A stretch of 64,000 nt of DNA from Ornithodoros turicata (Eukaryota; Arthropoda; Arachnida; Ixodida; Argasidae). Below the pieces are notes generated by a model. That model searched no databases, was not told the DNA's origin, and was given only the letters and a program-made list of their open reading frames with translations. This document shows, piece after piece, positions 47,901 to 50,189 of this stretch. The stretch lies in assembly GCF_037126465.1 (NCBI RefSeq), contig NC_088203.1, positions 83,514,668-83,578,667 of the forward strand. The letters are read 5' to 3'. The stretch's first letter is position 1, and the number at the start of each line of letters is the position of its first letter. The translations under genes and the position numbers were made by a program.

Positions 47901-49889
47901 TCTACGCAAACGGCGCCCCAAACAGCTTATTCGCCGCAACTTTGCTGGCAACTTAAAGAAGAACTCCACCGCTGTGTCGGCTCTAAACGGAGCTCCCCCC
48001 CCCCTCATTTCTAAGAGCGTAAACCAGAGCGTTATGTGTATCTCCGCGTTGGCATCTGATTGGGTGATACAGTTCTTCAGGTGACGTAACAACGGATAGA
48101 GGTGTCTGGACGGCGGTGCCTCTACTCGCCCGTATCGGAAAGAAAGTGCGTTTTTGTATTAACCCTGCACACGTTATGAAGGAGAAGTATTGAACAATAA
48201 AATGTAAATAGAATTACAAAGCGCAGGAGAACGATATTACACCTATTACACCCGTAACTAAGTACCCGCAGATAGGAGTTGTTACCTCCTTTAAAAGTAT
48301 TGAGTGCTCCGTCACATGCATATCTCACTGCACCCGGTTTACAAGTAACAAGCTGCAAAACTACGCCGTCAACATGAAATGCAGTACTTTAACAAGGTAT
48401 GATGAACGAAGGCTGGGTAACAATGCCTTGAAATCACAAGTATCGTGTTCTAAAGTGAGAAATCGGCTTGACGTGCTCAAGGCCAACAAGCATTCAGAAC
48501 TTTTATGAGAAGCGATTCAGAAGGCAATGCGTTATCAGTGATGATGTGTAATGCGGAACACAGGCCACGGTGTTGCTTTATAAGCACACCCTGTAAAAAT
48601 GATCCGCAGGGATCAGAAGAAAAATTTTCTTCTGATCCCTGCTTTTCTGCTGCTCCGTTTCTTCTGAAAAAAAAAGAAAAATAACTTTTTCTGCTCTTGT
48701 TTACTGTATCAGAAGAGGTATTAAGGGGTAGATAGCCTCGAATTTTCGGAACGTTAACCCAAGTTATGAGAGTTTTGTACTAAAGCAAAATTTTCTTGCT
48801 TTTTGACAGTGACCTTCGAAAAGAAAGATCCGCTTCAAAACGGTTCCATCAAGCTGACCTTCTCAGAGGTGAGTTGCCATTATCGTCAGCGTGAAGACTG
48901 CGTGAAAAGATTGTCGTTATCTAAATCTAAACTAAACTTTCAAAGGATAGTTCAAGCGGTTGGGTTAGTACTTTTAAAGAGTCAGTTGCGGCGTTTTCGC
49001 GCCACCTCGCGTTTAACATGCATGCTGTTGCTACTTTTCGCAACGACAGAACATTTGTTTGCAGCAGGAGTTGGAGACCAAAAACGATTAAAATTAGTGG
49101 TTTATATCGACGTATCCTAAACTTGTCCCGCCTAACCTGCCTTTCGCACGCGGGGATAGTTTCTTGGTGCGTCCTATTTGGTGCAGCTCCCCAAGCAGCA
49201 CAACATCTTGGCTCAATTAATATTGGACCAATATTGAGCTGGACCAATATTGGACCAATATTGGCCCATTATTGGACCAATAATGGCAATGTCAGCCCAA
49301 GACTGGACCAAGATTGGACCAATAGTGGGCCAGTATAGCCAATATTGGTCCATTATTGGGTCAATATGTTGTGCAGCCAGGGAATCCATAGCTGTATGAA
49401 CGATGTCGTATAACCACCATCTCTTCTGGTAGCGTTACGTTTTTAGAACATGCCATTGAGCTGGGTAGTATACTGCACCCTAAAAACAGTGCTTCACCGC
49501 ATAGCACGCTCTGCGCCAACCATTGCCTCGAATGATATAGTTGTCGTTTCCGATTCGAAGAGAGAGGGGCGTACGCCTTTTTGTACTAAATTTGCAAATA
49601 AATGGCAATTTGGATATATGAAAATTGCCACAAAATGGCGTACGCCCCCTCTCTCTTCGAATCAGAAGCGATAACCTTATCATTCTTCGCAATGGTTGGC
49701 CCACAGCGTGCTATGCGGTGAAGTTCTTTAGGGTGTATGTCGGTACCCCAAGTTCCGTGTTTGTAGCCGGGTAAGGGTAGGGTTAACTCAGGTATAGCTA
49801 TAGACATTCAAATTCTTCGCAGCACATTCACCTCATTGTGCCTCTGTCTATACCTATTTCAGTGGCTCAAATTGTCTCTGCAATGCTGA
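13768..49889 (+). CDS. Calpain, catalytically inactive by sequence; 15 exons, 5' partial
   Basis: Calpains are cytosolic papain-fold cysteine proteases controlled by Ca2+. Joined exons: 13768-14023, 36183-36363, 39170-39244, 40301-40392, 40644-40721, 40813-40985, 42497-42615, 42693-42782, 44130-44248, 44317-44486, 46071-46129, 46209-46356, 46441-46557, 48810-48868, 49863-49889. All have AG/GT borders and matching phases and give 586 residues plus a stop. Order: protease core PC1 ([37 protein letters not shown]), PC2 ([21 protein letters not shown]), C2-like domain ([17 protein letters not shown] to [10 protein letters not shown]), then penta-EF-hand domain ending EWLKLSLQC. The catalytic Cys is Arg (GDRWF), the His is Thr, and the Asn of RNP is kept. 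EF loops are degenerate. About 100 N-terminal residues are missing upstream. Dead calpains such as mammalian calpain-6 and Drosophila calpain C are known; orthology is not shown. Confidence 0.9.
14326..14421. repeat. Short fold-back, 96 bp
   Basis: ACAATGCGGAGAGGCCTCGT pairs with the right arm GACCACTCCGCATTGT, and TTGGTCTCCTCAAACGA pairs with TCGTTTGAGGAGACCAA, around a loop of about 20 bp. Confidence 0.8.
14422..15151. other. No recognisable feature
   Basis: AT-rich TTAAAAAGCG/TATGTTAAA words repeat loosely at 15018-15110. No coding or RNA feature is supported. Confidence 0.4.
15152..15252. repeat. Short fold-back, 100 bp
   Basis: Left arm AAAAACACCAGTGCAGGGGA, right arm TCCCCTGTACTGGGTTTTT. 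The inner parts GGACACGAAAGGACG and CGTCCTTTTGTGTCC pair, meeting at GAAGAGCACTCTGCTCTTC. Its layout (AAAACC outside, GGGGACAC inside) resembles 33718-33790 and 11713-11836. Confidence 0.8.
15253..16264. other. No recognisable gene
   Basis: Small open frames on both strands around 15541-16277 lack any family signature. Confidence 0.4.
16265..16609. mobile_element. Degenerate palindromic MITE with AAAAAGGCTCAC repeats
   Basis: Five loose repeats of AAAGGCTCACA/AAAAAGGCTC lie at about 16328-16390. MITE-like arms follow (GTAGCACGAAG, GCGGATGATATCG, GAGGCGCACACTTTTTTATG). Much diverged from the other copies. Confidence 0.5.
16610..18010 (-). mobile_element. RNase-H-bearing LINE, 3' part, minus
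   Basis: A non-LTR retrotransposon remnant in the calpain intron, antisense to the host gene. A long open frame (16962-17981) encodes a C-terminal RNase H domain with all four acidic positions readable: [20 protein letters not shown] and GNEEADRAS, plus [10 protein letters not shown]. It continues to a region with [16 protein letters not shown], the start of the LINE zinc knuckle, after which the frame ends early ([10 protein letters not shown]), suggesting a frameshift near 17040. The 3' UTR runs to a (TTG)n tail at 16616-16630, read as CAACAACAACAA on the + strand. The reverse transcriptase part is absent, so the copy is 5'-truncated and immobile. Confidence 0.85.
18144..18376. mobile_element. 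Degenerate palindromic MITE
   Basis: Recognisable by GCACCGAATATTGCGCGGAA, GTTATCGCTTGTGACTATAG, GGCGTACACTTTTTTGTGG and GAGCGTGTTATACTGG. The two arms have diverged from each other, so it is an old copy. Confidence 0.55.
18403..18963. mobile_element. TIR element with TAGGGCCC ends, hAT-like
   Basis: Left end TAGGGCCCCGAAATTTGGGC, right end CTAAAAATCCGGGCCCTCCA. Both halves are rich in TAGGCA and TTTGGGC words in opposite orientation (GGCAGGCATTTAGGC, GCATTTCTAGGCAAATGCC). Non-coding. Confidence 0.6.
18964..19286. other. No clear feature; possible MITE tail
   Basis: Ends with GGCGTGTTATGTGGCGAAGT and TTTTTTAGAG, which resemble the right end of the palindromic MITE, immediately before the pogo-like element. 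This suggests that element landed at the end of an old MITE. Confidence 0.4.
19287..19328. repeat. Left terminal inverted repeat of the pogo-like element
   Basis: 42 bp, identical to the reverse complement of 21387-21428. It contains two TTTTCGCG motifs, which continue as AATTTTCGCGAA just inside. Confidence 0.9.
19800..21236 (+). CDS. pogo/Tigger-like transposase, DDE_1 type
   Basis: Cuts and pastes its own element by binding the terminal repeats. The start chosen is the ATG at 19800 (MSLLRYFKP), giving 478 residues; an in-frame non-ATG extension runs to 19764. There is a basic N-terminal segment ([19 protein letters not shown]) followed by a helix-turn-helix-like region ([20 protein letters not shown]). 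The catalytic acids of the DDE_1/pogo fold are present in order: [22 protein letters not shown] and [15 protein letters not shown], i.e. a D-D-D triad with normal spacing. No stop or frameshift interrupts it. An alternative frame at 19694-19900 overlaps the start and is not part of it. It could be fully functional; expression is unknown. Confidence 0.88.
   Translation: MSLLRYFKPTEPRAIDTHHTPWLPSPRASRTSCEKRAFSTANDNVHEVDMADCRRKRKRGSYSFYDGELRYNIGKYAAENGNLAAVRKFSVGREKAISESTVRSMKAAYYAECRAAAAASKEVQCLPHKLRGAKTLLGDIDKDIEVYIEGLRNAGGIVNSRILIAAATGNLESLKPSLLPEFGGSLILDKPWAQSFLRRTGFTKRKGTRAARKIPNNFESIRAAFVEEVASKRAEHNIPDDLLLNFDQTGVKLVPVSQWTMASQGAKQVDIVGMDDKREMTVLVTTSLSGRLLPPQLIYAGKTDKCHPKVSFPSDWDVHHSENHWSNEQTMLRYVDQIIIPYVSENRNRSGNREQRALCIFDVFAAHRTKSFLQKLTSNNIEYVFVPASCTGELQPNDLAVNSLLKGAIREKFTKWYAACVKAMLDKGSSPSSIKVDLRASVVKPIHAAWLIETYEEIAKREVAIRSGFVQAGLAGRT
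21387..21428. repeat. Right terminal inverted repeat of the pogo-like element
   Basis: Ends GAAAATAAATACGTTTACAG, then the target TA. It is the perfect complement of 19287-19328. Confidence 0.9.
21451..21700. mobile_element. Palindromic MITE
   Basis: Left end TACACTCTAAAAGCTGCGC, right end GAAGTTCATGTTTAAGAG. The arms are moderately diverged. It starts only about 20 bp after the target TA of the pogo-like element. Confidence 0.75.
21790..22037. mobile_element. Palindromic MITE
   Basis: Left end TACACTCCAAAAACAGAGC, right end CCCTGTTTTTAAGAGTGCA. The inner arms GAAAACGGGGCCGTACGCCC and GGCGTACGCCCCCGTTTTC pair. Confidence 0.8.
22038..22540. other. No recognisable feature
   Basis: Two minus-strand open frames of 76 codons at 21996-22338 partly overlap the MITE and carry no motif. 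Confidence 0.4.
22541..23017. mobile_element. Palindromic MITE split by about 260 bp
   Basis: The left arm (ACACTCTAAAAACACAACTT to GCCACAAAAAGGCTGAAC) and the right terminus (TGGCTAGGAGCGTGCTATGT ... TTTTAACAGTG) belong to the family. Between about 22690 and 22955 lies unrelated sequence with the inverted pair TTTTCACTACAA / TTTGTAGTGAAAA. Confidence 0.6.
23093..23240 (-). mobile_element. SINE body fragment (GGT-tail family)
   Basis: GCTCGCCGTGGTCGGCCTCA, CAACTTCTAAGAGAACTGTG and GACAGCGTCTGAGGAAAACC match the SINE at 23428-23684. The tRNA-like head is missing. Confidence 0.65.
23246..23274. repeat. (CA)n microsatellite
   Basis: About 14 CA units between two SINE fragments. Confidence 0.95.
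23428..23684 (-). mobile_element. tRNA-derived SINE, nearly complete
   Basis: In minus orientation the head reads GCTCGCGTGGCTCAATGG (A box) and CCCGGGTTCGAATC (B box). The body follows (CAGACGTTTTCAG, GGCCGACAACGGCGAGC), ending in (ACC)n, seen on the + strand as (GGT)n near 23428. Compare 4548-5057, 28690-28930 and 45385-45612. Confidence 0.8.
23685..23880. mobile_element. Palindromic MITE, left end lost
   Basis: Internal arms (GTGGAAAGCGGAGGGCGTAC, AAAAAGGCGTACGCCTCCCA) and the right end GCTCTGTTTTTAGTGTGC are present. The SINE directly abuts its left side. Confidence 0.65.
23881..25626. other. No supported gene
   Basis: An open frame at 24873-25112 ([10 protein letters not shown] to ILVRYHW) is followed by a possible donor (TG|GTAAGA), but it has no recognisable family and no partner exon. 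It is left uncalled. Otherwise AT-rich unique sequence. Confidence 0.4.
25627..25910. mobile_element. Palindromic MITE, CTTCGAATC subfamily
   Basis: Left end ACATTCTAAAAACAGAACTT, right end AGTTCTGTTCTTAGAGTGC. It carries a short internal extension in the right arm (GGTGAGAAGAGGATAACCC repeats the adjacent segment). Confidence 0.75.
25911..26969. other. No recognisable feature
   Basis: AT-rich, with AACAAATACA/ACAAATAATT words at 26010-26110 and an A-rich tract at 26878-26915. No gene. Confidence 0.4.
26970..27176. mobile_element. Palindromic MITE with internal deletion of the left arm
   Basis: Left end TACACTCTTAAAAATGATATC jumps directly from the terminal segment to the inner arm, so about 45 bp of the left arm is missing. 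The right arm is full. Its final TA is next to the start of the following copy. Confidence 0.8.
27177..27427. mobile_element. Palindromic MITE, head-to-tail neighbour
   Basis: Left end TACACTCTTAAAACAGAATT, right end TTCCGTTTTAAGAGTGTA. It starts at the TATA junction at the right end of the preceding copy. Confidence 0.8.
27428..27617. mobile_element. MITE fragments and a GGTGGTAGTGC piece
   Basis: Internal MITE words (ATCTTGAATGACATCGTGCT, GCCACAAAGGAGGTGTGCGC) and a stub CACTCTTAAAATATTGG. Too broken to define ends. Confidence 0.5.
27618..28090. mobile_element. Nested palindromic MITEs
   Basis: An outer left arm (27618-27729, ...GTACGTCCTTTTGTGA) is interrupted by a second copy starting CACTCTCTTAAAACAAAGC near 27730 and ending GAAGTTCTGTTTTAAGC near 27975. 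A further arm (TGTCACAAAAAGGCGTAAGC ... TTGGCCTTCAACGTATCATG) continues to about 28090. Confidence 0.6.
28124..28373. mobile_element. Palindromic MITE
   Basis: Left end TACACTCTTAAAAATAAACT, right end AGTTCATTTTTAAGAGTGCA. This is the fifth family member within 1.4 kb. Confidence 0.8.
28690..28930 (+). mobile_element. tRNA-derived SINE, plus, 5' end lost
   Basis: A G-rich run (GGTGGGGGTGGGG) precedes GTGTTCGAATCCGGGGCC (B box). Then come CCTCAGACGTTTTAAACAAA, ATATCGGCACAGTTCCAGG, AAGTCGGCCCAAGACTC and GTCGTGACGTTGCCCGCC, ending in a CATCATCACC-type tail. Confidence 0.7.
28931..29353. other. 5' flank of the neprilysin-like gene
   Basis: No TATA box was recognised. TGATTCTGTTCTTCAG stands just before CTTCCATGG at the start codon and would serve as a splice acceptor, so a 5' UTR intron is possible. 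No upstream exon could be identified. Confidence 0.4.
29354..31489 (+). CDS. Neprilysin-like M13 zinc metallopeptidase, intronless
   Basis: M13 enzymes are membrane or secreted zinc endopeptidases that cleave short peptides; ticks carry large M13 families. This single frame of 711 residues has the full family length. The basic N-terminus ([10 protein letters not shown]) is followed by a weakly hydrophobic Cys-rich stretch (about 36-60), a possible type II signal anchor. Then come [19 protein letters not shown] (517-523), the zinc site HEIVH (559-563) in [16 protein letters not shown], the third ligand and catalytic Asp in ENIAD (617-621), and [10 protein letters not shown] at the C-terminus. 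Zinc ligands and catalytic Glu are all present, so activity is expected. The substrate-binding His of neprilysin (H711 in human) aligns with Tyr in YSADELR, while the following Arg (R717) is kept. It lies in a calpain intron on the same strand. No intron or poly(A) tract was seen, so an old retrocopy is possible but not shown. Confidence 0.92.
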   Translation: MEQRLCPTSTVLTTPDVTQVQTLARRRHRRRHRHTWCTFGNCVCVFCLAQILTGSAVITSRFIHVYPSCEFPSCYNFKSVLARSLNLSQSPCDNFYHFVCDGWKAESPPHWIIFSELQSRVASSAINTLLRVRRVPARRQTAIQKAAAMFRTCIQVLYPYHDRTANLKNFLKTIGLLNVNRDNVDVFDITFDLSLNWNIAVFFYIVSDRDTKDTQLRTLHFRRNRQLMEWFLRRSRMDGRTLHRAILSTSQLIGQEINPESLIFMENYLITTLSAMSHSSNVVMDVKLSDLDAFTPPLPWVEWAEVMNRHLPEKSQISGNDIIQITDMEYFRSVADVIIDDRRKHHNLVHFVVWYLVQYLGIFTSLPLVEPAFNTLNEARNYVFARCYEEVNYIMPYAFGAPFAVQAVPPDTRKEVRNMVQKVKDALEESFRESSWMDNATKQIAIFKLHSMKVVVAYPDYVLDGLDQLYSSVPDAGPVFLESRLKTWFIYRKIEKDKLFKRIPSDRLFLDFRLTDVNAFYQPGLNVMIIPAGIINPPFYQARHPVSANFGGLGHVVAHEIVHGFDVESSLRDARGDVRDWWTSETRLQYEDRVRCLKEMYEKTRYSVNRQEGSESENIADFVGLAQAHKAYRSMVKKGRGGSILKGLTANQAFYVVSCFKWCSNRMEPGRGYSADELRCNVPLKNIPDFAKEFRCKKNDPMNPMQKCNFW
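31490..32207. other. 3' flank of the neprilysin-like gene; SINE scrap
   Basis: No canonical AATAAA was found in the first 600 bp after the stop. Near 31890-31950, GAAAGAACTGATGTTCTGAG and GGAACAACATAGAAGGGAC match one arm of the fold-back at 32557-32659. GTGACGTCTAAATGTCAC is repeated at 31860 and 31950. Confidence 0.45.
32209..32235. mobile_element. Left stub of a MITE split by the hAT-like element
   Basis: CACTAAAGCAGAACTTGACC leads into GCATAAC. The remainder resumes at 33354 with CGCATAACACG, after the inserted element. Confidence 0.75.
32326..32412 (-). mobile_element. tRNA-like SINE head inside the hAT-like element
   Basis: On the minus strand it reads GGCGTGGTAGCTTAGCTCAA, TTGGTAGAACC (A box) and GTGGGTTCGAGTCC (B box), then the SINE continuation CAGCTGGC. 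It is not called as a tRNA gene because the same block recurs with mutations at 8650, 63335 and 63594 and continues into non-tRNA SINE sequence. Confidence 0.7.
32557..32659. repeat. Fold-back within the hAT-like element
   Basis: GAAAGAACTGATGTTCTGAG and GGAACAACATAGAAGGGAC pair with GTCCCTCCTATGTTGTTCC and CAGAACATCACTTCTTTC, loop about 15 bp. A lone copy of the left arm occurs at 31890. Confidence 0.75.
33354..33475. mobile_element. Right part of the MITE split by the hAT-like element
   Basis: Continues from CGCATAACACGCGGAGAACC through GACATCGTTCTGTTTTCTG and GTGTACGCCTTTTTGTACC, then fades. Only the left arm of the palindrome is kept. Confidence 0.65.
33718..33790. repeat. Short fold-back
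   Basis: AAAACCCTCAGACTGAGGGA / TCCCTCTATTAAGGTTTT with inner CACACAAAGGACACG / GTGTCC-type pairing. Same layout as 15152-15252. Confidence 0.65.
33791..34192. other. No recognisable feature
   Basis: Unique-looking sequence between a fold-back and a LINE. Confidence 0.4.
34193..35527 (+). pseudogene. RNase-H-bearing LINE, 3' part, frameshifted
   Basis: Same family as 16610-18010, opposite strand. The coding sense runs through three frames: [15 protein letters not shown], then [15 protein letters not shown] and [11 protein letters not shown], then [39 protein letters not shown] and [11 protein letters not shown]. There are therefore at least two frameshifts, near 34430 and 34622. The C-terminus carries [18 protein letters not shown], a zinc-knuckle pattern. 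The 3' UTR ends in (TTG)n at 35503-35526. Not functional. It lies in the calpain intron about 650 bp before exon 2. Confidence 0.85.
35580..35965 (-). pseudogene. LINE reverse transcriptase C-terminus and 3' end, minus
   Basis: Minus-strand frame with [20 protein letters not shown] and DIPHYLPE, a C-x2-C-type knuckle found at the C-terminus of LINE reverse transcriptases. The 3' UTR resembles the tail family at 3634 (ATGGAAATGTCAGTCGGACT, GCCGGCTTGC). It is 5'-truncated and heavily decayed. Confidence 0.6.
36183..36363 (+). CDS. Calpain visible exon 2
   Basis: Acceptor CTCTCCGCAG, donor CAG|GTATGC. Encodes [20 protein letters not shown], then TGGITETL and a helical stretch to QQQTQ. It follows LLEKAYAK of exon 1 as in all calpains (AKxxGSYEAL...GGxTE). 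Confidence 0.93.
36421..37117. mobile_element. TIR element with TAGGGTTCCCGG ends, hAT-like
   Basis: Left end TAGGGTTCCCGGTTCTCGGT, right end CGAAGACCGGGAACCCTA. TCGGTG/CACCGA words recur in both halves. Related to 1-503. It starts 57 bp after the exon 2 donor. No clear target duplication. Confidence 0.6.
37118..38179. other. Calpain intron sequence with G and C runs
   Basis: Holds a (GT)n stretch running into a pure G run at 37366-37398 and a C run at about 37980-37994. No coding feature. Confidence 0.5.
38180..38877. mobile_element. GGAGTAA-type TIR element, copy 3
   Basis: Right end AGTAGAGTGCA. The interior matches copy 1 (GAATGTCACAGAGCGGG, CAGGTACATAATTCG, CGTAGACTGTTGCATTC, AAATTCAGTGAC). 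The left end is eroded. A LINE 3' end interrupts it at 38523-38698. Confidence 0.65.
38523..38698 (+). mobile_element. RNase-H LINE 3' UTR inserted in the GGAGTAA element
   Basis: CATCATCATTCATCATCTTC, CAGCGGCGAAACATCCTACT and a (TTG)n end match the 3' end of the LINE at 34193-35527. The host element resumes after it with GGGAGACCGTTTGCGAAATT. Confidence 0.7.
39170..39244 (+). CDS. Calpain visible exon 3: PC2 with His replaced
   Basis: Acceptor TCAAAGCAG after a long T run, donor AAG|GTAGGT. Reads [19 protein letters not shown]. In active calpains this strand is NGLVKGHAYSVT; aligning NG and Tyr places Thr at the catalytic His. Confidence 0.88.
39245..40300. other. Calpain intron, nothing recognised
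   Basis: No repeat family of this window and no coding segment could be identified. Confidence 0.45.
40301..40392 (+). CDS. Calpain visible exon 4: PC2 with conserved Asn
   Basis: Acceptor CGCCCCACAG, donor GA|GTATGT. Encodes [20 protein letters not shown] and SWSR. The RNP keeps the catalytic Asn; the usual Trp after it (RNPWG) is Val. Confidence 0.9.
40644..40721 (+). CDS. Calpain visible exon 5
   Basis: Acceptor TTGTTTACAG, donor TG|GTATGA. Encodes [20 protein letters not shown] and VEGEF, matching the calpain pattern S-x-EW-x-V...DGEFW. Confidence 0.92.
40813..40985 (+). CDS. Calpain visible exon 6: end of PC2, start of C2-like domain
   Basis: Acceptor CTCTCTTCAG, donor CAG|GTTTGT. Encodes [19 protein letters not shown], then [17 protein letters not shown]-x-Y-x-DF and AGGC(R)N are calpain hallmarks. 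Confidence 0.93.
41873..42125. mobile_element. Palindromic MITE in a calpain intron
   Basis: Left end TACACTCTTAAAAATGAACT, right end ATTTTTAAAAGTGTA. TA lies at both ends. The arms are well conserved. Confidence 0.85.
42126..42300. mobile_element. Palindromic MITE, right end lost, sharing a TA with its neighbour
   Basis: GACTCTTAAAAATGAGTTT follows directly after the preceding copy's AGTGTA. It runs to CGCCTCCCG near 42295 and then stops. Confidence 0.7.
42497..42615 (+). CDS. Calpain visible exon 7: C2-like domain
   Basis: Acceptor TTTTTCAG, donor CAG|GTGAAC. Encodes [13 protein letters not shown] (family: DTFWxNPQ), then [19 protein letters not shown]. Confidence 0.92.
42693..42782 (+). 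CDS. Calpain visible exon 8: linker in C2-like domain
   Basis: Acceptor CCTCTTTCAG. The donor CAG|GTTACT is weak. Encodes [18 protein letters not shown], then SSQYSNFKQ. It is in phase on both sides. A long fold-back element begins 28 bp after it. Confidence 0.82.
42811..43970. mobile_element. Long fold-back element in a calpain intron, 1160 bp
   Basis: Left end CAGGATGTTTCACCCTGTAT, right end ATGAAACACCCTG. TATA flanks both sides. The arms pair, e.g. TTTAATTCGCGAGAAATTTA near 42955 with TAATTTCTCGCGAATTAAAT near 43835, and AGCGAAGG...CCTTTGGAAGAGCG words with their inverse. The centre carries the separate repeat 43170-43410. End sequence resembles that of 5145-6142 (CAGGGTGT...). Confidence 0.75.
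43170..43410 (+). repeat. Interspersed repeat, also at 7150-7402
   Basis: GCGCGCGCCACCAAGCGCG, GCATCATGGGCACTTTGAGC, GGGTTATCCCGGCTGACGC, CTACCTCCGCCTCTG and CCACAGGTGGCGCTTGC match the inverse of 7150-7402. Confidence 0.6.
44130..44248 (+). CDS. Calpain visible exon 9: C2-like domain
   Basis: Acceptor TTTCTTCAG, donor AA|GTACGT. Encodes [20 protein letters not shown], then [12 protein letters not shown]. Family pattern: RF-x-L-x-PG-x-Y-x-x-x-P-x-TF...FLLRVFS. Confidence 0.92.
44317..44486 (+). CDS. Calpain visible exon 10: start of penta-EF-hand domain
   Basis: Acceptor ATTTTCAG, donor G|GTATGT. Encodes [20 protein letters not shown], then [11 protein letters not shown], the first EF-hand-like helix-loop-helix (family: F-x-x-x-A-GDD-x-E-v). 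Confidence 0.88.
44538..44779. mobile_element. Near-perfect palindromic MITE in a calpain intron
   Basis: Left TACACTGTTAAAACAGAACT, right AGTTCTGTTTTAACAGTGTA. Arms of about 120 bp differ at only a handful of positions and meet at GGGACAAGATAATCTGTCCC. TA flanks both ends. It is the best-preserved copy here. Confidence 0.9.
45090..45210 (-). mobile_element. SINE tail fragment (GGT family)
   Basis: (GGT)n at 45090-45115, then GGGCTCGCCGTTGTCGGCC and CCTGGGCCGACTTCTAAGGG. The head is missing. Confidence 0.75.
45385..45612 (+). mobile_element. tRNA-derived SINE, plus
   Basis: GGTACCCGGGTTCGAATCCC (B box), GTTTTCCTGGGATTTCC, GAAGTCGGCCCAGGATGC, CGTGACGTTGCCCACC, then an ACCACCACCACC tail. Mirror-oriented relative of 45090-45210. 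Confidence 0.78.
45634..45880. mobile_element. Palindromic MITE, TTCGAATC subfamily
   Basis: Left TGCACTCTGAGAACAGAATT, right AAGTTCTGTTCCGAGAGCG. It follows the SINE tail after about 20 bp. Confidence 0.75.
46071..46129 (+). CDS. Calpain visible exon 11: EF-hand 2 entry helix
   Basis: Acceptor TATTCTTTTCAG, donor GAT|GTATCC. Encodes [20 protein letters not shown]. In the family the helix CR-x-x-V-x-x-MD leads into the EF2 loop, which starts at this last Asp. Confidence 0.88.
46209..46356 (+). CDS. Calpain visible exon 12: EF-hands 2 and 3
   Basis: Acceptor GATCCACAG, donor G|GTATGC. Encodes [16 protein letters not shown], then [20 protein letters not shown]. The loops read [12 protein letters not shown] and [12 protein letters not shown]. 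Canonical acidic ligands at loop positions 3 and 5 (EF2) and 1, 3 and 5 (EF3) are replaced. Confidence 0.92.
46441..46557 (+). CDS. Calpain visible exon 13: EF-hand 4
   Basis: Acceptor ATTCTTTGCAG, donor T|GTAAGT. Encodes [20 protein letters not shown], then [18 protein letters not shown] (family: DGN-I-x-F-DFV-x-C). Confidence 0.92.
46625..47085. mobile_element. Small TIR element in a calpain intron
   Basis: Left TTAAAGGAGCACTGAGGTGG, right CACTTCATTGCTCCTTTAAT. Terminal repeat of about 16 bp with mismatches. Non-coding. A similar end (CTTTAAAGTGGCACTAAAGA) is seen near 14167. Confidence 0.6.
47100..47310. mobile_element. Degenerate palindromic MITE
   Basis: AACACGCTCGCATCCAACCA, CCTGCTTTCCACAAATCATG and TGAATGACCGTTGGC are MITE-derived. 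The arms no longer pair well. Confidence 0.45.
47311..48605. other. Calpain intron, nothing firm
   Basis: The A-rich tract at 47583-47615 and a C run near 47996 are low-complexity. No coding segment fits the calpain and no known repeat was recognised. Confidence 0.4.
48606..48642. repeat. Perfect 18-bp inverted repeat around one base
   Basis: GCAGGGATCAGAAGAAAA, a single A, then the exact complement. A partial echo, CTGCTCCGTTTCTTCTG, follows. It is intronic, about 170 bp before exon 14. Confidence 0.9.
48810..48868 (+). CDS. Calpain visible exon 14: EF-hand 5
   Basis: Acceptor CTTTTTGACAG, donor GAG|GTGAGT. Encodes [19 protein letters not shown]. The last EF-hand mediates dimerisation in calpains and usually binds no Ca2+. 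Confidence 0.88.
49205..49375. repeat. TTGGACCAATA array between inverted ends
   Basis: At least eight variants of TTGGACCAATATT / TTGGCCCATTATTGG in about 150 bp, bracketed by CAGCACAACATCTTGG and CAATATGTTGTGCAG. The units are themselves near-palindromic (CCAATATTGG). Confidence 0.8.
49473..49737. mobile_element. Palindromic MITE, TTCGAATC subfamily
   Basis: Left CTGCACCCTAAAAACAGTGC, right GAAGTTCTTTAGGGTGTA. The centre contains the doubled TTTGCAAATAAATGGCAATTT. Confidence 0.8.
49863..49889 (+). CDS. Calpain last exon
   Basis: Acceptor TATACCTATTTCAG, then WLKLSLQC and TGA. In the family the protein ends EW-L-x-L-T-x-x-x; exon 14 ends in Glu, so the join reads EWLKLSLQC. It is only nine codons long and was found by its acceptor and the expected ending. 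Confidence 0.85.
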   Translation, partial: WLKLSLQC

Positions 49890-50170
49890 CCGGCTTCGCA
49901 TCGTGGTCATCAGCTGCACAGCACGCTTGATCATCTTGTTGTTTATACGTCATGTAAATAGCTTAACACAGTAGTTTCCAGAAGACAGACAGCCGTAGCA
50001 TAGGAATATATTACAGTGTAAGTGTACATAGAAGACTCGGTTGACGTGCCATGTTAAATAGCAATGATGAAAATCTTGATACCGGTGTACAGCGGAGTTG
50101 ATTCACACATCACTGAGTGTAAAATAACATTAATTCATCAGTGAACTTTACTACGACAGAATGAGAAATG

Positions 50171-50176
50171 AATAAA
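50171..50176 (+). terminator. Calpain poly(A) signal
   Basis: AATAAA about 280 bp after the calpain stop, followed within 30 bp by a GT-rich stretch (CTGTATGTGTATTTT). No other AATAAA lies between the stop and this site. Confidence 0.7.
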
Positions 50177-50189
50177 GCCAAGTTTACTG

